A stretch of 64,000 nt of DNA from Sporothrix humicola (taxonomy: Eukaryota; Ascomycota; Sordariomycetes; Ophiostomatales; Ophiostomataceae): the NCBI GenBank assembly GCA_021396245.1, contig WNYE01000094.1, positions 1 to 64,000 on the forward strand, in the 5' to 3' direction. The position numbers and the translations under genes are program-made. A model generated the notes under the pieces. That model was given only the letters and a program-made list of their open reading frames with translations, made no database searches and was not told the origin of the DNA. Position 1 is the stretch's first letter. Each line of letters starts with the position of its first letter. This document shows, piece by piece, positions 9,334 to 20,078 of this stretch.

Positions 9334-10958
9334 CTACTCCTTCGGAGCAGCAGGAGCCGCCTCCTCCTCGGCCTTTTGAGCGGCCCGCTCGGCATTCGCC
9401 TCCTCGACGAGTTCGATATCACCCGCGAGCTTGCTCGGCGCGAGGCCCTGCTCAATGGCGGCCACGTCGTGGGTGAGGCCGGTGGTCTCAAACTTGTTAA
9501 ACTTCCAGGCGGCGATCTTGGCCTCGAAGAGCTGGTCGACTTCCTCGAGGGTGCGGCCCTTGAGCTCGGGCATGACGAACCAGACATAGACGGTACCGGC
9601 AAACGAAAAGGCCATCCAGAGGTAGGCGAGTTTCGCGCCGAGGTCGGCAAGGAGGTACGGCGTGGTGTAGACGACGGCAAAGGACACAATGACGTTGACG
9701 GCGGTGGAAACGGCCATTGTCTTTTCGCGGAGCGGGCCGGTACCGACCTCGGCGGCGGTGATGTAGGCGGCCGGGCCCAGGGACATGTGGAGGATGGCTG
9801 CATAGATAATAAACGAGGCGACCATGCCGTCGGTTTCGCTGGTGGAGGGGTTGGCCTTGCTGCCGAGCGCGCCGATCAGGGCCAGGAACACACCCTGGGT
9901 CCAGCAGCCGTGGAGGGTGACGGTGCGGCGGCCAAACGTGTCGAGGACGATCATGCCCAGCAAGGCGGTGACGACCGAGACGCCGTTGTTGATGGCCGCA
10001 TAGGCAAAGGCCATGCTGCCGAGACCCTGGGACTTGTAGAACGTCGGGCCGTAGCTGCTCGAGAAGGTGACACCGGTCAGCTGCTGCAGGGACATGAGGC
10101 CAACGGCAATGTTGGTGCGGCGCAGGTTCGTGCCCTTGACCAAGTCGGTCCAGGGACCCTTTTGGCGCTTGTTCTGGTAGTGCCGGGCGGCGTCTTCGCG
10201 CATGGCGGCGAGCTCGAGCTCGCAGACGCCCGAGTCGACATCGGCCTGGCGGCGGACCGTTTTGAGGACGGCCAAGGCCTCGTCCTCGCGGTCCTTGTAC
10301 ACCAGCCAGCGCGGCGAGTGGGGCGTCCAGTAGAGCGCCAGCAGGATGAGGACGGGGGGGACGACCTGGATCGCCGTGGCAATCTGCCAGCCGGTGTTGT
10401 CCTTGCGGCCCGACAGCGCATTGTTGACGATGCCGGCAATGAGCGAGCCAAACGTCAGGCACAGCTGGTTCGAGCCGACAAAGAAGCCGCGCAGCGCGCC
10501 GGGGCAATCTCAGACTGGTACGTGGGCACGACGTTCTCAACGAAGCCAACCGCAAGGTAGACCAGCAGACGGCCCACGATGAACTGCGGCGTCTTCTTGC
10601 TCGTGACCTGGATGACGGCGCCGACAATCTGGATCAAGCAGGTGCCAAACATGGTGATGCGGTGGCCGTAGCGCTCGACGCTGGGCCCGACGGCGATCGC
10701 GCCGATGAGCTTGCCGAGAAGCGGCAGGCTGTTGAGCAGCGAGCTGTTTTGCGTCGTGAGGGCGTACGCCTTTTTCTTTTCGTTGAAAGTACCAAACTGG
10801 TGGAGGAACGGGCTGAACGCCTGGACGCCGCTGAAGGACGCCGAATCATAGCCAAAGAACACACTGCCAAAGGCATAGACGATGCAGATAAACAGCAGGC
10901 GAGGCGTGGCCGTCTTGAAGGCGGCCTTGCCGACAAACACGTTACCGCGGCCAGCCAT
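9334..10958 (-). CDS. MFS sugar porter, interrupted by a single-base frameshift
   Basis: Hexose/quinate-type sugar porter, about 540 residues if both frames are counted. The first part starts at the ATG at 10958 and reads in one frame to about 10497, ending in the segment PTYQSEIAPA. The family continues there with an Ala-Leu-Arg-Gly turn, and this is found only after a shift of one base, consistent with loss of one C (plus strand) near 10494-10499. The remainder then reads without a stop to TAG at 9334. Signatures in the second part are TPHSPRWL (the PESPR motif), LDTFGRRTV and PELKGRTLEEVDQLF. No intron with proper splice sites can bridge the shift without deleting conserved residues. Either the gene is a young pseudogene or the base is a sequencing error; the rest shows no decay, which favours error or very recent loss. 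The sugar carried is unknown. Confidence 0.85.
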
Positions 10959-12793
10959 TGTGAGGGTGGGAGAGTGGTCGTGCTGATGGGAGGAGGTGTT
11001 GGAGAGAAAGAGGTGATGGTGAGGAAAGAAGGAAGAAAAGAAGGAAGAAAAGAAGAGAAGGAAAAGAAGAGAAGGGAAAAAGAGAGAAAAAGGAAAATAC
11101 GACGACGATCTGTTGTTATACTCCTACGACTACGAGAGACTGAGAAAAAAGTTTTTATTTTCTCTCCTCCTCATTGTTCTTCCCCGGACATGACCCCGAC
11201 TCGACCCCAGCAGCACCCCAAGTCCCCCAACTCCTGTCACTCCGTTGATCGGCTGTCAACTGCATGGTACGCAAGGTTGTCATTTTTTTTTTTGTGTCCT
11301 TTTGTCACATCCTTTTTTTTCCCTCACTTTTTAAGTGGACATCTCGTCGGGAAGTACCACATGAAGCAGTTACAGTCAAGGTATTGCCAATGCAAGTGCA
11401 AGTGCAGGCGTGTGTGCAGTGTCACGGCCATTGCGGAGTGGCCCATCGACATGCCGTCGATGCGAGCTGGCTGGCTCGTGTCTTGTGGGGATATTGTGGG
11501 TGACGATGGAGACGTCAAAAAAAGAGGGAAAAGGAAAAACAAAGAGGCAAAGGTTAAACGGGACTTTTTTTTTGGCACTTTTCAAAGCAGAGACGAGAGA
11601 GAGCAATACAAAAGTCACGGTGAGAAGCAGAGAACATCTCCAAGACGGAGGGCAGGCCCCGGCGCTGGATCATTAGCTCCAGTTAGTGCTGGCGATGGTC
11701 CCAAAGACCCCTGTCGGCCCTCGACGTTTGCCGTCGGTCTGGCTGTCCGCTTTCTGTTTTCTTGGCCGGCAATACGTTTCGGGGCGTAAAGCCGGTCTAT
11801 TTTTGCGAGTCTTTCACCTGGGACTGCCCACCGGTAGCCCACGAATGCCGTCGGCTGTCTGCAAGTCAGGGCCAAACCTGGCCCAGTCGACCCCAAAAAC
11901 CACGTTAAAATCCACGTTAATGTGACGCTATTCTCCACATCCCCACAACAAGAAAGAAAAGACGACGACAAAAACGTGGATGTGATCCATCGTTCGTGGT
12001 GGTCTCCATCGCGGTCGGCTCACGGCCATGAGGAATATGAGGAATAGTACGACGTACTGGCGTTGGAGTCGGGAAATCCACCACACCTTGACCAAAACTC
12101 GCCAAAACGAACCAAAAGACGACGGAATTTCTCCTTTGAGCGTGAGATTCTCCACGAGACTCCCTCGACCCCAAAAGCTAGCACCATCGTCCTTGTTCCT
12201 TTCTGTCTTGGCCGTCATTGAGGATGGTCTAGTGCTTTTGTATGCCTTCTCTTTACAGCAATTCTTGCAGCAAAACTCTTCACATATTCACCGACACCGG
12301 CCTTTTCCTTTCCGCCCTCCTCCTCTGGGTAAACATACAGGCTGGACTTTGTTGCGAGACCACAAGCTGATCCCCAAAACAGAAACGTGCCCACGCCTTG
12401 GACTGTCTAGGGTGGTCTTGAAGTCTCGGCGCGTCAAGCTCATCCTCCCAAGCCTCCCAAGACGGAAGGCGTTCTGAGGCTTTCTGCCACAAAAGCTTTT
12501 CTCGACGTCACTTGCTGGCACTCTCTAGACCAAATTAGGTGCATCAACTACAACAACCTCCGGGTGAATGTTTTTGAGAGATAAGACGGCAAGACAAGGA
12601 TATCAGGTTGTGGTTGAGATTGGACGACACTGATTCCTCGATACTGAATCATTGAATCTGTCAACGTCAACGACGACATCAACACCGACGACACCAAGCT
12701 TCAAGCTCCAGCTTATCTCCCAGCTGCACACCTCCTACACAATCTACCAGCTACGCAGACCCGCCTGCTCACTCGCTTCGCTCGCTCGCCGCA
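10959..12793. other. Intergenic region between divergent genes
   Basis: Shared upstream DNA of the sugar porter (minus) and the FAD oxidoreductase (plus). Positions 11020-11095 are a GAAGGAAGAAAAG-type purine tract, that is a pyrimidine-rich leader for the minus-strand gene. An ATG-initiated frame at 12028-12477 codes for no recognisable family and has no coding bias. The leader just before 12794 contains CTCGCTTCGCTCG (12772-12784). Confidence 0.65.
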
Positions 12794-14389
12794 ATGTACG
12801 ACCTCGTCGTCTACGGCTCCACGTCGGCGGCCGTCGCCGCGTCCATCCAGGCCGCCCGGCTCGGCCGGACAGTGGCACTCGTCGCACCGCACGCGCACAT
12901 TGGCGGCATCCAGATCGAAGGGCTGGGCGGGTCCGATATCGACAACCAGGCCGAGTTCCAGAACAGCACGACCATGGGCGGCCTGAACCTGGAGCTGCAC
13001 GAGCGGATCTCGGCCGTGTACGGTCGGGTGGATCGCCTAAAAACGGTCGTGGCCGGCCGTCTCCGCGACGCCGACGTGTGGCGGTTCGAGTCGCGGGTGG
13101 CCGAGGCGGTGATTGCCGACTGGCTGGGGGAGTACTCTGAGAAAATTACAATCATCTACTCTGCTTTGGCGGAGGGAGGGTCTGTCACCAAGAACGCCGA
13201 CGGCATCGTCGAGAGCATTCGTCTGGTGAATGGTGACGTGGTGGAAGGCCGCATATTCCTGGAAGCCTCGTACGAGGGCGACTTGCTGGCCGCTGCTGGC
13301 GTGTCTACCACGCACGGCCGCGAAGCGCAGTCTGTTTATGGAGAGAGTCTGGCGGGCGTGCGCGGCACCACGCCGTACCGCCAGATCGACGTCCCGGTGG
13401 ACCCCTACGTCGTCCCTGGCGACGCAAACAGCGGCCTGCTGTACGGCATCTCGTCCGAGCCGTTTGGCAACCCCGGCGACGGCGACGACCACCTGCAGTC
13501 GTACTCGTTCCGCGTGCCGCTGACAAACGAGCCGTCAAATCGGGTCGAGGCTTTGGGCGGAGCACCACCTCCCCCCGGCTATGTCGCCAGCCGCTACGAA
13601 CTGCACCGCCGGTTTCTGCGGGCAGGCGGCTACATGTATTCGCCGACGTGCAAGGTGCCACGAAGCAAGACCGACCTGATTGGGTCGGAGGCGCCGCTCG
13701 CTACCGACCTTCTCGGCCTCAACGACGAGTGGCCCGTGGCGACGTACGCCCGGCGCGCCGAGATCCTGGAGGAGGCCACCACCTTTACGCAGGGCCTGCT
13801 GTGGTTCTTTGCCAACGACGAGTCCGTGCCCGAGGCGCATCGCCAGAAGTGGGCCGAGTTTGGGTACTGCCGCGACGAGTTCCCCGACAACAACCACTTC
13901 CCGCGCCAGCTGTATATCCGCGACGCCCGGCGCATGGTGTCCGACTATGTGATCACCGAAGCGACGGCGACCGAAGGCGGCGCCCCCGAAGTCCAGGACC
14001 CCGTCGCCCTCGCGTACTGGCCCACCGACACGCACTCGGTCCGCCGTATTTTGAGAGATGGCCAGCCACACAACGAGGGCTTCGTCTTCAAGGACGGCCA
14101 CCGGTGGCGGCCGTTTGGCGTGTCGTACCGCGCGCTGGTCCCGAGGAAGAGCGAAGCCACCAATCTTTTGTCTGCCACCTGTCCGAGCGCGTCGCACATC
14201 GGCTACGGCGCCGTCCGGCTGGAGCACCAGTTCTACGCCATTGGGCAGGCGTGCGCGAACGCGACGGACCTTGCTCTGGAAAAGGGCGTTTCGGTGCAGG
14301 ACGTGCCATACAATGAGTTGAGAGCGAGACTCGAAGAACAGGGTGTCAAGGTGGACGTGACGACGGTGGGCAAGCCGACGTTTGCATAG
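12794..14389 (+). CDS. FAD-dependent oxidoreductase (FAD_oxidored family)
   Basis: Single-exon gene, 531 residues, with the ATG directly before the nucleotide-binding fold. The N-terminus (YDLVVYGSTSAAVAASIQAARLG) is a Rossmann beta-alpha-beta start, but the usual GxGxxG is replaced by GSTSAA, as happens in this family. It is followed by the family-typical IGGIQIEGLGGSD segment and later by FLEASYEGDLLAAAG. The C-terminal part has the conserved block in which Ala-Thr-Cys-Pro-Ser-Ala-Ser-His-Ile-Gly-Tyr-Gly is recognisable, probably the second FAD contact. No signal peptide is seen, so it should be cytosolic. The substrate is unknown: family members are found in bacteria and fungi in catabolic contexts, and the neighbouring sugar porter would fit catabolism, but that link is only positional. 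Confidence 0.85.
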   Translation: MYDLVVYGSTSAAVAASIQAARLGRTVALVAPHAHIGGIQIEGLGGSDIDNQAEFQNSTTMGGLNLELHERISAVYGRVDRLKTVVAGRLRDADVWRFESRVAEAVIADWLGEYSEKITIIYSALAEGGSVTKNADGIVESIRLVNGDVVEGRIFLEASYEGDLLAAAGVSTTHGREAQSVYGESLAGVRGTTPYRQIDVPVDPYVVPGDANSGLLYGISSEPFGNPGDGDDHLQSYSFRVPLTNEPSNRVEALGGAPPPPGYVASRYELHRRFLRAGGYMYSPTCKVPRSKTDLIGSEAPLATDLLGLNDEWPVATYARRAEILEEATTFTQGLLWFFANDESVPEAHRQKWAEFGYCRDEFPDNNHFPRQLYIRDARRMVSDYVITEATATEGGAPEVQDPVALAYWPTDTHSVRRILRDGQPHNEGFVFKDGHRWRPFGVSYRALVPRKSEATNLLSATCPSASHIGYGAVRLEHQFYAIGQACANATDLALEKGVSVQDVPYNELRARLEEQGVKVDVTTVGKPTFA

Positions 14390-15949
14390 GAGCAGCGAGC
14401 CGTCGAAGACGGCGAGGACCAAACAACACGAGAGGACAAAAGAGGACAAACGAAAAGAATAAGCGAGAAAGAGCTAGACTCGACCGGGTCCCGTCAAGTA
14501 CCGGACAGAGCTCGTCCGCCAGCTTTCTATTGGGAGACCATTTTCGATGGGTCTCTGGTAGGACGTTTGTTTTCTTGGGTCGTGTCCGATGCCCAGGCCC
14601 GTGCCGTTCCATTGTGTGATACTGAAAATTTGTCTGGATTTTCGGATGGTGGGAAGACATGCAGGCGAGCCATGTTCCATGGTCCAGGTTTTGATTTTTT
14701 GAAAAGCGACATAGTTCAAACGAAATTTAGACAACAAACAATAGACATAGAATTTCACAATAATATTCAAAATTGATCTGGGCTTTCAATCAACAGATTC
14801 AAAGTAATTCCCATAAAATTGCAGCGTAAGCTCTTACCACGAAGTCCGCCTTGGGAACTCTGGCAAGCTCTGTCAAGTTGTCGCAAGTGGCAAAGAAAGG
14901 CTCTATCTCGTCCATGCAAAAACTGTCAACTGAGGACACACTGCAAGGCCCCTGCATGTGTATTGCATGCCTCGCCTGCCCACTGGGCGGCTAGACCCAC
15001 TAAAAAGAAGACCCTAAAAGAAGAGAGTGCCACCAAAAGAGCGGCCCCTAGCGTTTAGAGCCCACTCCCCGCCTTAAGGCTTACACCAACTCAGAGAGAA
15101 GGGGAGGCTTACAATGAATGATGTACACAGGCTCGACAGGCACAGGAACGCTTGGAACAGCAGGTGCAACGGTCAACTCCGCAGGACGCAACTCCTCTCC
15201 AAAAAAAACCAAAAACCAAAAACCAAAACCTGGGGCGATCTCCATCCTGAAACAAGGCGTCAGGTCCCTCTCCCTTCTAGACTTTTGACGTACAGACGAG
15301 ACGAGACGACAGACGCAAAGGTTCAAACTCGAATTCAAATCAAATCCCAAAACAAGCTTGTGAGCAAAAGTCAAAAGACAGCTATCCTTTGTCTTTTCAG
15401 TCTCGTCTTTTGTCCGCCTATCCTTCAAACTCTACATCATCTTGCCTCTTGCTCGCTCTTTCCTCACTTTAACATCAACACCTCCTTTCTTTGAGGAAGG
15501 ACCCCACTTCAATTCTTCCAGCCTCGCGCCTACCTCAACTCACCTCTCCCTGTACCTCGCACCTCGCACCTTTTTAATACATCGACACGTCCCCCTTTGC
15601 GCTTGCCCTGACAACTCACAGTCTTGACTCAACTGTTCTGCTCTTTCCTCACCTAGTTGTTTATTTTTCGACTCCTCAACTCCTTTTCACTTTTCACTTT
15701 CCACTTTCCCAACTCTTCCCTTCTTCCAACATTCCTTCAACATCTTCGACCTGAACATCAGTTCACCGCCAACACAACAACATTACAGCATTCTTCTAGA
15801 TTCTGAGACTCACAACACGTACAATATACAAGCAGCTACACCATCACAGCATCCGATCTGTATAGAACATCATCGTGTAGTTGCAGGGGTGTCGGAGAGT
15901 CGGAAGCTGGGTTTCGAGCTCTCTTTTCACCCGACTTCTCCTCTCGACC
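14390..15949. other. Intergenic region and leader of the F-box gene
   Basis: No gene recognised. From about 15390 to 15800 the plus strand is C/T-rich, probably promoter and 5' leader for the gene starting at 15950. Confidence 0.65.
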
Positions 15950-18900
15950 ATGGCTACCTGGACATATTCTGCGGGGAGCTCGAGCTCGTCGGCGTCCGCG
16001 GCGTTTACAGCCTCGTCTTCGTCTTCGGACTCGTCTTCAGATCCGTCACCGCGTCCGCTCAAGTTCTCAGGCCTCCCAGAGGAGATCCAACATCTCATCT
16101 TCGGCTATGTAGGTCGCCCTCTCCCAACCCTAATCATTTCAAGAGTGTTCAAGAGTGCTAACCCATCCAGTGCCCAAAATCCGACCTCTTGTCGCTCGCT
16201 CTGGTGTCGAGGCGCTTCCACGCCTTGGCTTCCGAGCACATCTACCATACGCTCAACCTTGCACCCACCGGCTCTCCCCACGATGCAGGCGCCGCCCGCC
16301 GCCTCGACTTTGTCCAGAGCCTGCCCGCCCTCCTCGATACCCTGACGACCAGCGACTACGACTATGCTGCCCACGTCCGCCGCCTGGTCATGGACCCCGC
16401 CTGCGCGAAGCAGGGGCCCTATATGGACGCTACCCTTGTTCAGAAGTACACGCAGAATGATATTATCACCCACAAGATGCTGAATACCTTGTTGGTGCTG
16501 GCCATGAAGGTGAAAAGAGGAGGGCAGCAAGAGCCCCGCAAGCTTGAGAGCCTGGTCTGGCGCCTGCCTCTCGAGATCAGCCCGGCGCTCTTCAAGGTGC
16601 TGCACGGCATCGACACGCTGGTGGATCTCCAAGTGCGGATGCACGCCGGCAAGTCGTACTACAACAAGGCGCAGACGCAGAAGGCCGCCCAGGCACCTAC
16701 TGCCAAAACATTCCCGGCCAATGCTAGTATCACCACTGCAACGCCGGTCTACCACGCGCCTGCGCCTGTCCCAACCTACATGGGCCCCAGCTATCCCGGC
16801 CTCTCCTCCTCCGCCTATCCAACAGCCCCGCCGCACAACCCGTGGGCCGGCAACAACTTCCAGCAGGACCCCAACGACTGGCTGTACTCACACGGACATG
16901 GGCCGATCCACGGAAGCAGCTCAAAGCCGAAGCCTGCAAAGGCTGGCCCCAAGGCTACTCCAGCGCCGGCTCCGGCCACTTCAGCAGCCGCCACTGCTGC
17001 GACGTCTGGTCCTCCCACGTTCTCTGGCTTCAAGGAGCTGAAGAGCCTCGCTATCCTCGACATTTACGACCTCGACGCCGTCGTCCCCGAGCTCCAGGCC
17101 TGCATCCGCAACTCCGCCCGTACGCTCACCAAGCTCAGTCTGAGCTTCTCCAAGGCGCTCGTCAACAAGGCAGATTCGGCCGGCCGCCATTCCTCCGCCC
17201 TGGTCCCCACCTTTCCCAACACCTTTCCCGCCGCCACGGTCGTCAACACCAACGCCAACAATGGCAACACCAATACGATCACCCCCGAGAGCCTCGACGA
17301 ACTCTTGGGAGACGATTTCTGGGACCCGCCCACACCCGTCGATGGCGCTCCTGGCGGTATTGGCGGTATTGGTGCCGGAGCTGCTGGCAACACGGTCGGT
17401 GTCACAGGCCTGCCGTACGGGGGTCTCACTAGTATGGACGGGGCTGGCGGTGTTGGTGCCGGAGCAGGCCCTAGCGCCACGGCTTTGTCGTCGTCGACCT
17501 CAGCATCGTCCTCTTCGGCTCACCAGTCCAAGTCGCAGCTGATGAAAGAGGCTCGGCGGGAGCAGCAGGACGCTCTTGCCCACATCTTTGGCATCGATCC
17601 CAATGCACCCCCAGAGGAGGAGAAGTCAAAGAAGAAGGCGGCAGGATCGCCCGACAAGGACGGCAGCAAGGACAAAGACAAGGACAAGAGCAAGAGTGTC
17701 CCGAAGGGAGTAGAGACACTGGAAAAAGAGGCCCGGGATCTGAGTGATAAAGTCCGACAGGCCATGGAGACGCTGCGTCCCTTCGACGATTCTCTTGAAA
17801 CCAAGATTCGTTTGGAGAGAATGCAGCGGTTGCTTGATCTTCTTGCAATGGATGGAAATTCTCCTGTTGATGTTTCTTACTTGAGTACCCGTGGTTTTCA
17901 AAACAAAACAGCTCCTTCTGATACAGCCACGTCCGAGTCAGGCCCTGCTCAGGCGTCACATACTGAGGCAATACCTGCTGAGGCGACTTCCGAGTCTGCC
18001 ACAGAGCCGAAGCCTACGCCAGACACAGAGAAGACGGCGGTGTCTGAAGACGAGACGTCTCTTTTCAAGGACGGCCCCTCGGACTCAAAGTCAAAGACAA
18101 AGACGTCCAAGCCCGCCCGCGCTGATCGCGACGTTCTGCCCGAGGATATTGACGTCGAGGCCCCCGAAGGCCAGCTCGATCTGCACCCCAACGGCGCGCC
18201 GGACGACATGGACATTGACGAGCCGCAGGCAGAGCCCCCGCTCAGCGAAAAGAAAAAGGGCAAGCAGAGAGCGAAGGCGCTTGGCCCCACGGACGGCAAC
18301 AAAAACAACAGCAAGACCGTCCAGCCTGCCTCGACGGCCGCCGCAGACTATGCTCGCTCGATGCGCGGCCTGTCCATCAAGACGCTCGAGTGCTACATGA
18401 TCCCCGTTAATGCCTCGGTGCTTTCCCGTGCTCTCGACCTCCGGTGTCTCACGTCAATCACCCTGCTCAAGGTCGGGCTCCAGGCCAGCATCTGGAACCT
18501 TCTGTCGCAAATGAACAGAGCTCAGCCCCTGCCTCTGACGAGCGTGCACACCGACGACGTCGGCCCCTGTTTCCTGGGGTGCATGTCCCGGCTGAACCGG
18601 CTCGAGCGCGTGTACCTGGTCAAGCGCAAGCAGGCGTCCCGCTCGTACCTCGACAACTCCAAGCCGCCGGCCATCACCATTGGCGACATCCGCGAAAAGA
18701 TCCTCGCCAAGCACGCCCGCACGCTCCGCGTTCTGTCGATCCGTGGCATCGCCGCCCAGGGACCGGCGGCAGTGGGGCAGAGCCAGCACACGGACTGGGA
18801 CTTTGACGGCGCCACCATACGGTTGCTGGCCCGCCGCGCCTCGCGTCTCGAGGAACTCGCCGCCAGCATGAACATGGCCGCCGTGCACATGCTGCTGCGC

Positions 18901-19680
18901 TGCCTGCCCGGGTTCCGGTCGCTGCGGGCGCTGCACCTGGTCAGCCTGCGCAACGAGGACACGTGCGTCTGGGTCATGCAGGAGGTCAGGCGCTTCCTGG
19001 TCGACACGCTCACGCACTACCCGCAGCTGCCGCTCGAGTACGTGGCCACCGAGAGCGCGCACACCATTGACCGGATTGTGCGCAAGGACAAGGCCAAGGC
19101 CAAGTCTCAGGCCACCAGAGGGCAGCCAAAAACGGGCTCCAACCACCCTGTCGACTTCCTCATCTATCCACCGCCCCAGAAGTATCAGCACGGTGTGAAG
19201 AAGCACAGCTCCAATTTGTTTGGGTCTCAGTATTACGATTCAGAATTTGGGAATCTCAACTCTACGATGGCGGGTGCAGCGGCGCAGCACCACATGGACC
19301 CGCTCCACGAGAGCGAGGGACTCTCGTTGATGTATCCGGCTTCGTCGAGTTCAAACATGAACGCGAACGCACACGGTCACGGTCCAGCAAAGGCCGCCAA
19401 AAAGGCCGCCAAAAAGGTTGCCAAAAAGGCCACCAAAAATGCTGCTTCTGCTGCTGCTGCTGCTGTGCCCACCATGACGGGCTCCTCCACGGCCCTGCAC
19501 ACCGACGAGGAGGACAATGCGGGTGTCGATGTCGTCAACGGCGGCTCCACTAGCGATAACGATAGCGACGACGACGCCTTCGCCTTCCGTCCCGCTGAGC
19601 TCGATATTGAGACTGTGTTTATGTGCAAGGTGGAGGACGTCAGCATCTTCCGCAAGGAGATTACAACTGCGACGATCTGA
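15950..19680 (+). CDS. Large F-box protein
   Basis: Two exons: 15950-16108 and 16171-19680, joined over a 62-bp intron (donor GTAGGT, branch GCTAAC, acceptor CCAG), giving 1222 residues. Joining them restores an F-box at about residues 38-80: LKFSGLPEEIQHLIFGY then CPKSDLLSLALVSRRF. It would bind Skp1 and present substrates to an SCF ubiquitin ligase. The N-terminus is a Ser run. The long middle (about 200-760) is low complexity with Ala/Pro-, Asn/Thr- and Lys/Asp-rich parts. The region about 780-1000 has spaced leucines in short repeats (for example LRVLSIRGIA, LRALHLVSL), suggesting a degenerate leucine-rich repeat for substrate binding. Near the C-terminus lies a KAAKKAAKKVAKKATK repeat, then an acidic stretch. 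No orthologue name recognised; the substrate is unknown. Confidence 0.85.
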
Positions 19681-20078
19681 GGGCAGATGATAGGGGTGGC
19701 AACGGACAGGAGTGACGACGGAAAGGAGGAGAGGTCTGGCGCACTTCTTGTACATGCTTTATACCTGCTATGCTTTTGCGTACGCCTATGGCTATGCTCA
19801 TGCTTTATGCTTTTAGATGTTTACAGTGCTTTCTAGTTCAGTCTAATTTAAAGCTTGAATACTTGAATTGAATTATCTTAAAGGACTAACATAAAAATTA
19901 CTAATGAGTGGTGATCGTAAGAGCATGGCTAAATAAATCTAAGAAATAGGAGAAATCAAGCAAACAACAAGAGTAAACAAGAGTAAACAAGAGTAAACAA
20001 GAGTAAACAAGAAAAATAAAGGCGCCCCAATCAACGCCTACTAAACCAAAGACATTATCCGGAATCATGCACCCGTAC
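19681..20078. other. Intergenic region between convergent genes
   Basis: 3' flanks of the F-box gene and the monooxygenase gene; AT-rich, with the tandem decamer at 19971-20010. Confidence 0.7.
19971..20010. repeat. Tandem decamer, four copies
   Basis: GAGTAAACAA repeated four times without change, then a broken fifth copy (GAAAAATAAA). It lies in the 3' flank between two convergent genes. Confidence 0.9.

Noticed and set aside
9376..10560. Plus-strand frame of 394 codons opposite the sugar porter
   Set aside because: Antisense shadow of biased codons; Gly/Asp/Arg-rich product without domains. It also runs through the frameshift site, which does not affect it.
12028..12477. 149-codon ATG frame between divergent genes
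   Set aside because: No codon bias like the neighbouring genes and no recognisable domain.
16125..16140. CAACCCTAATC as a telomerase-RNA template
   Set aside because: It lies in the intron of the F-box gene and is too short to be a 1.5-repeat TTAGGG template.
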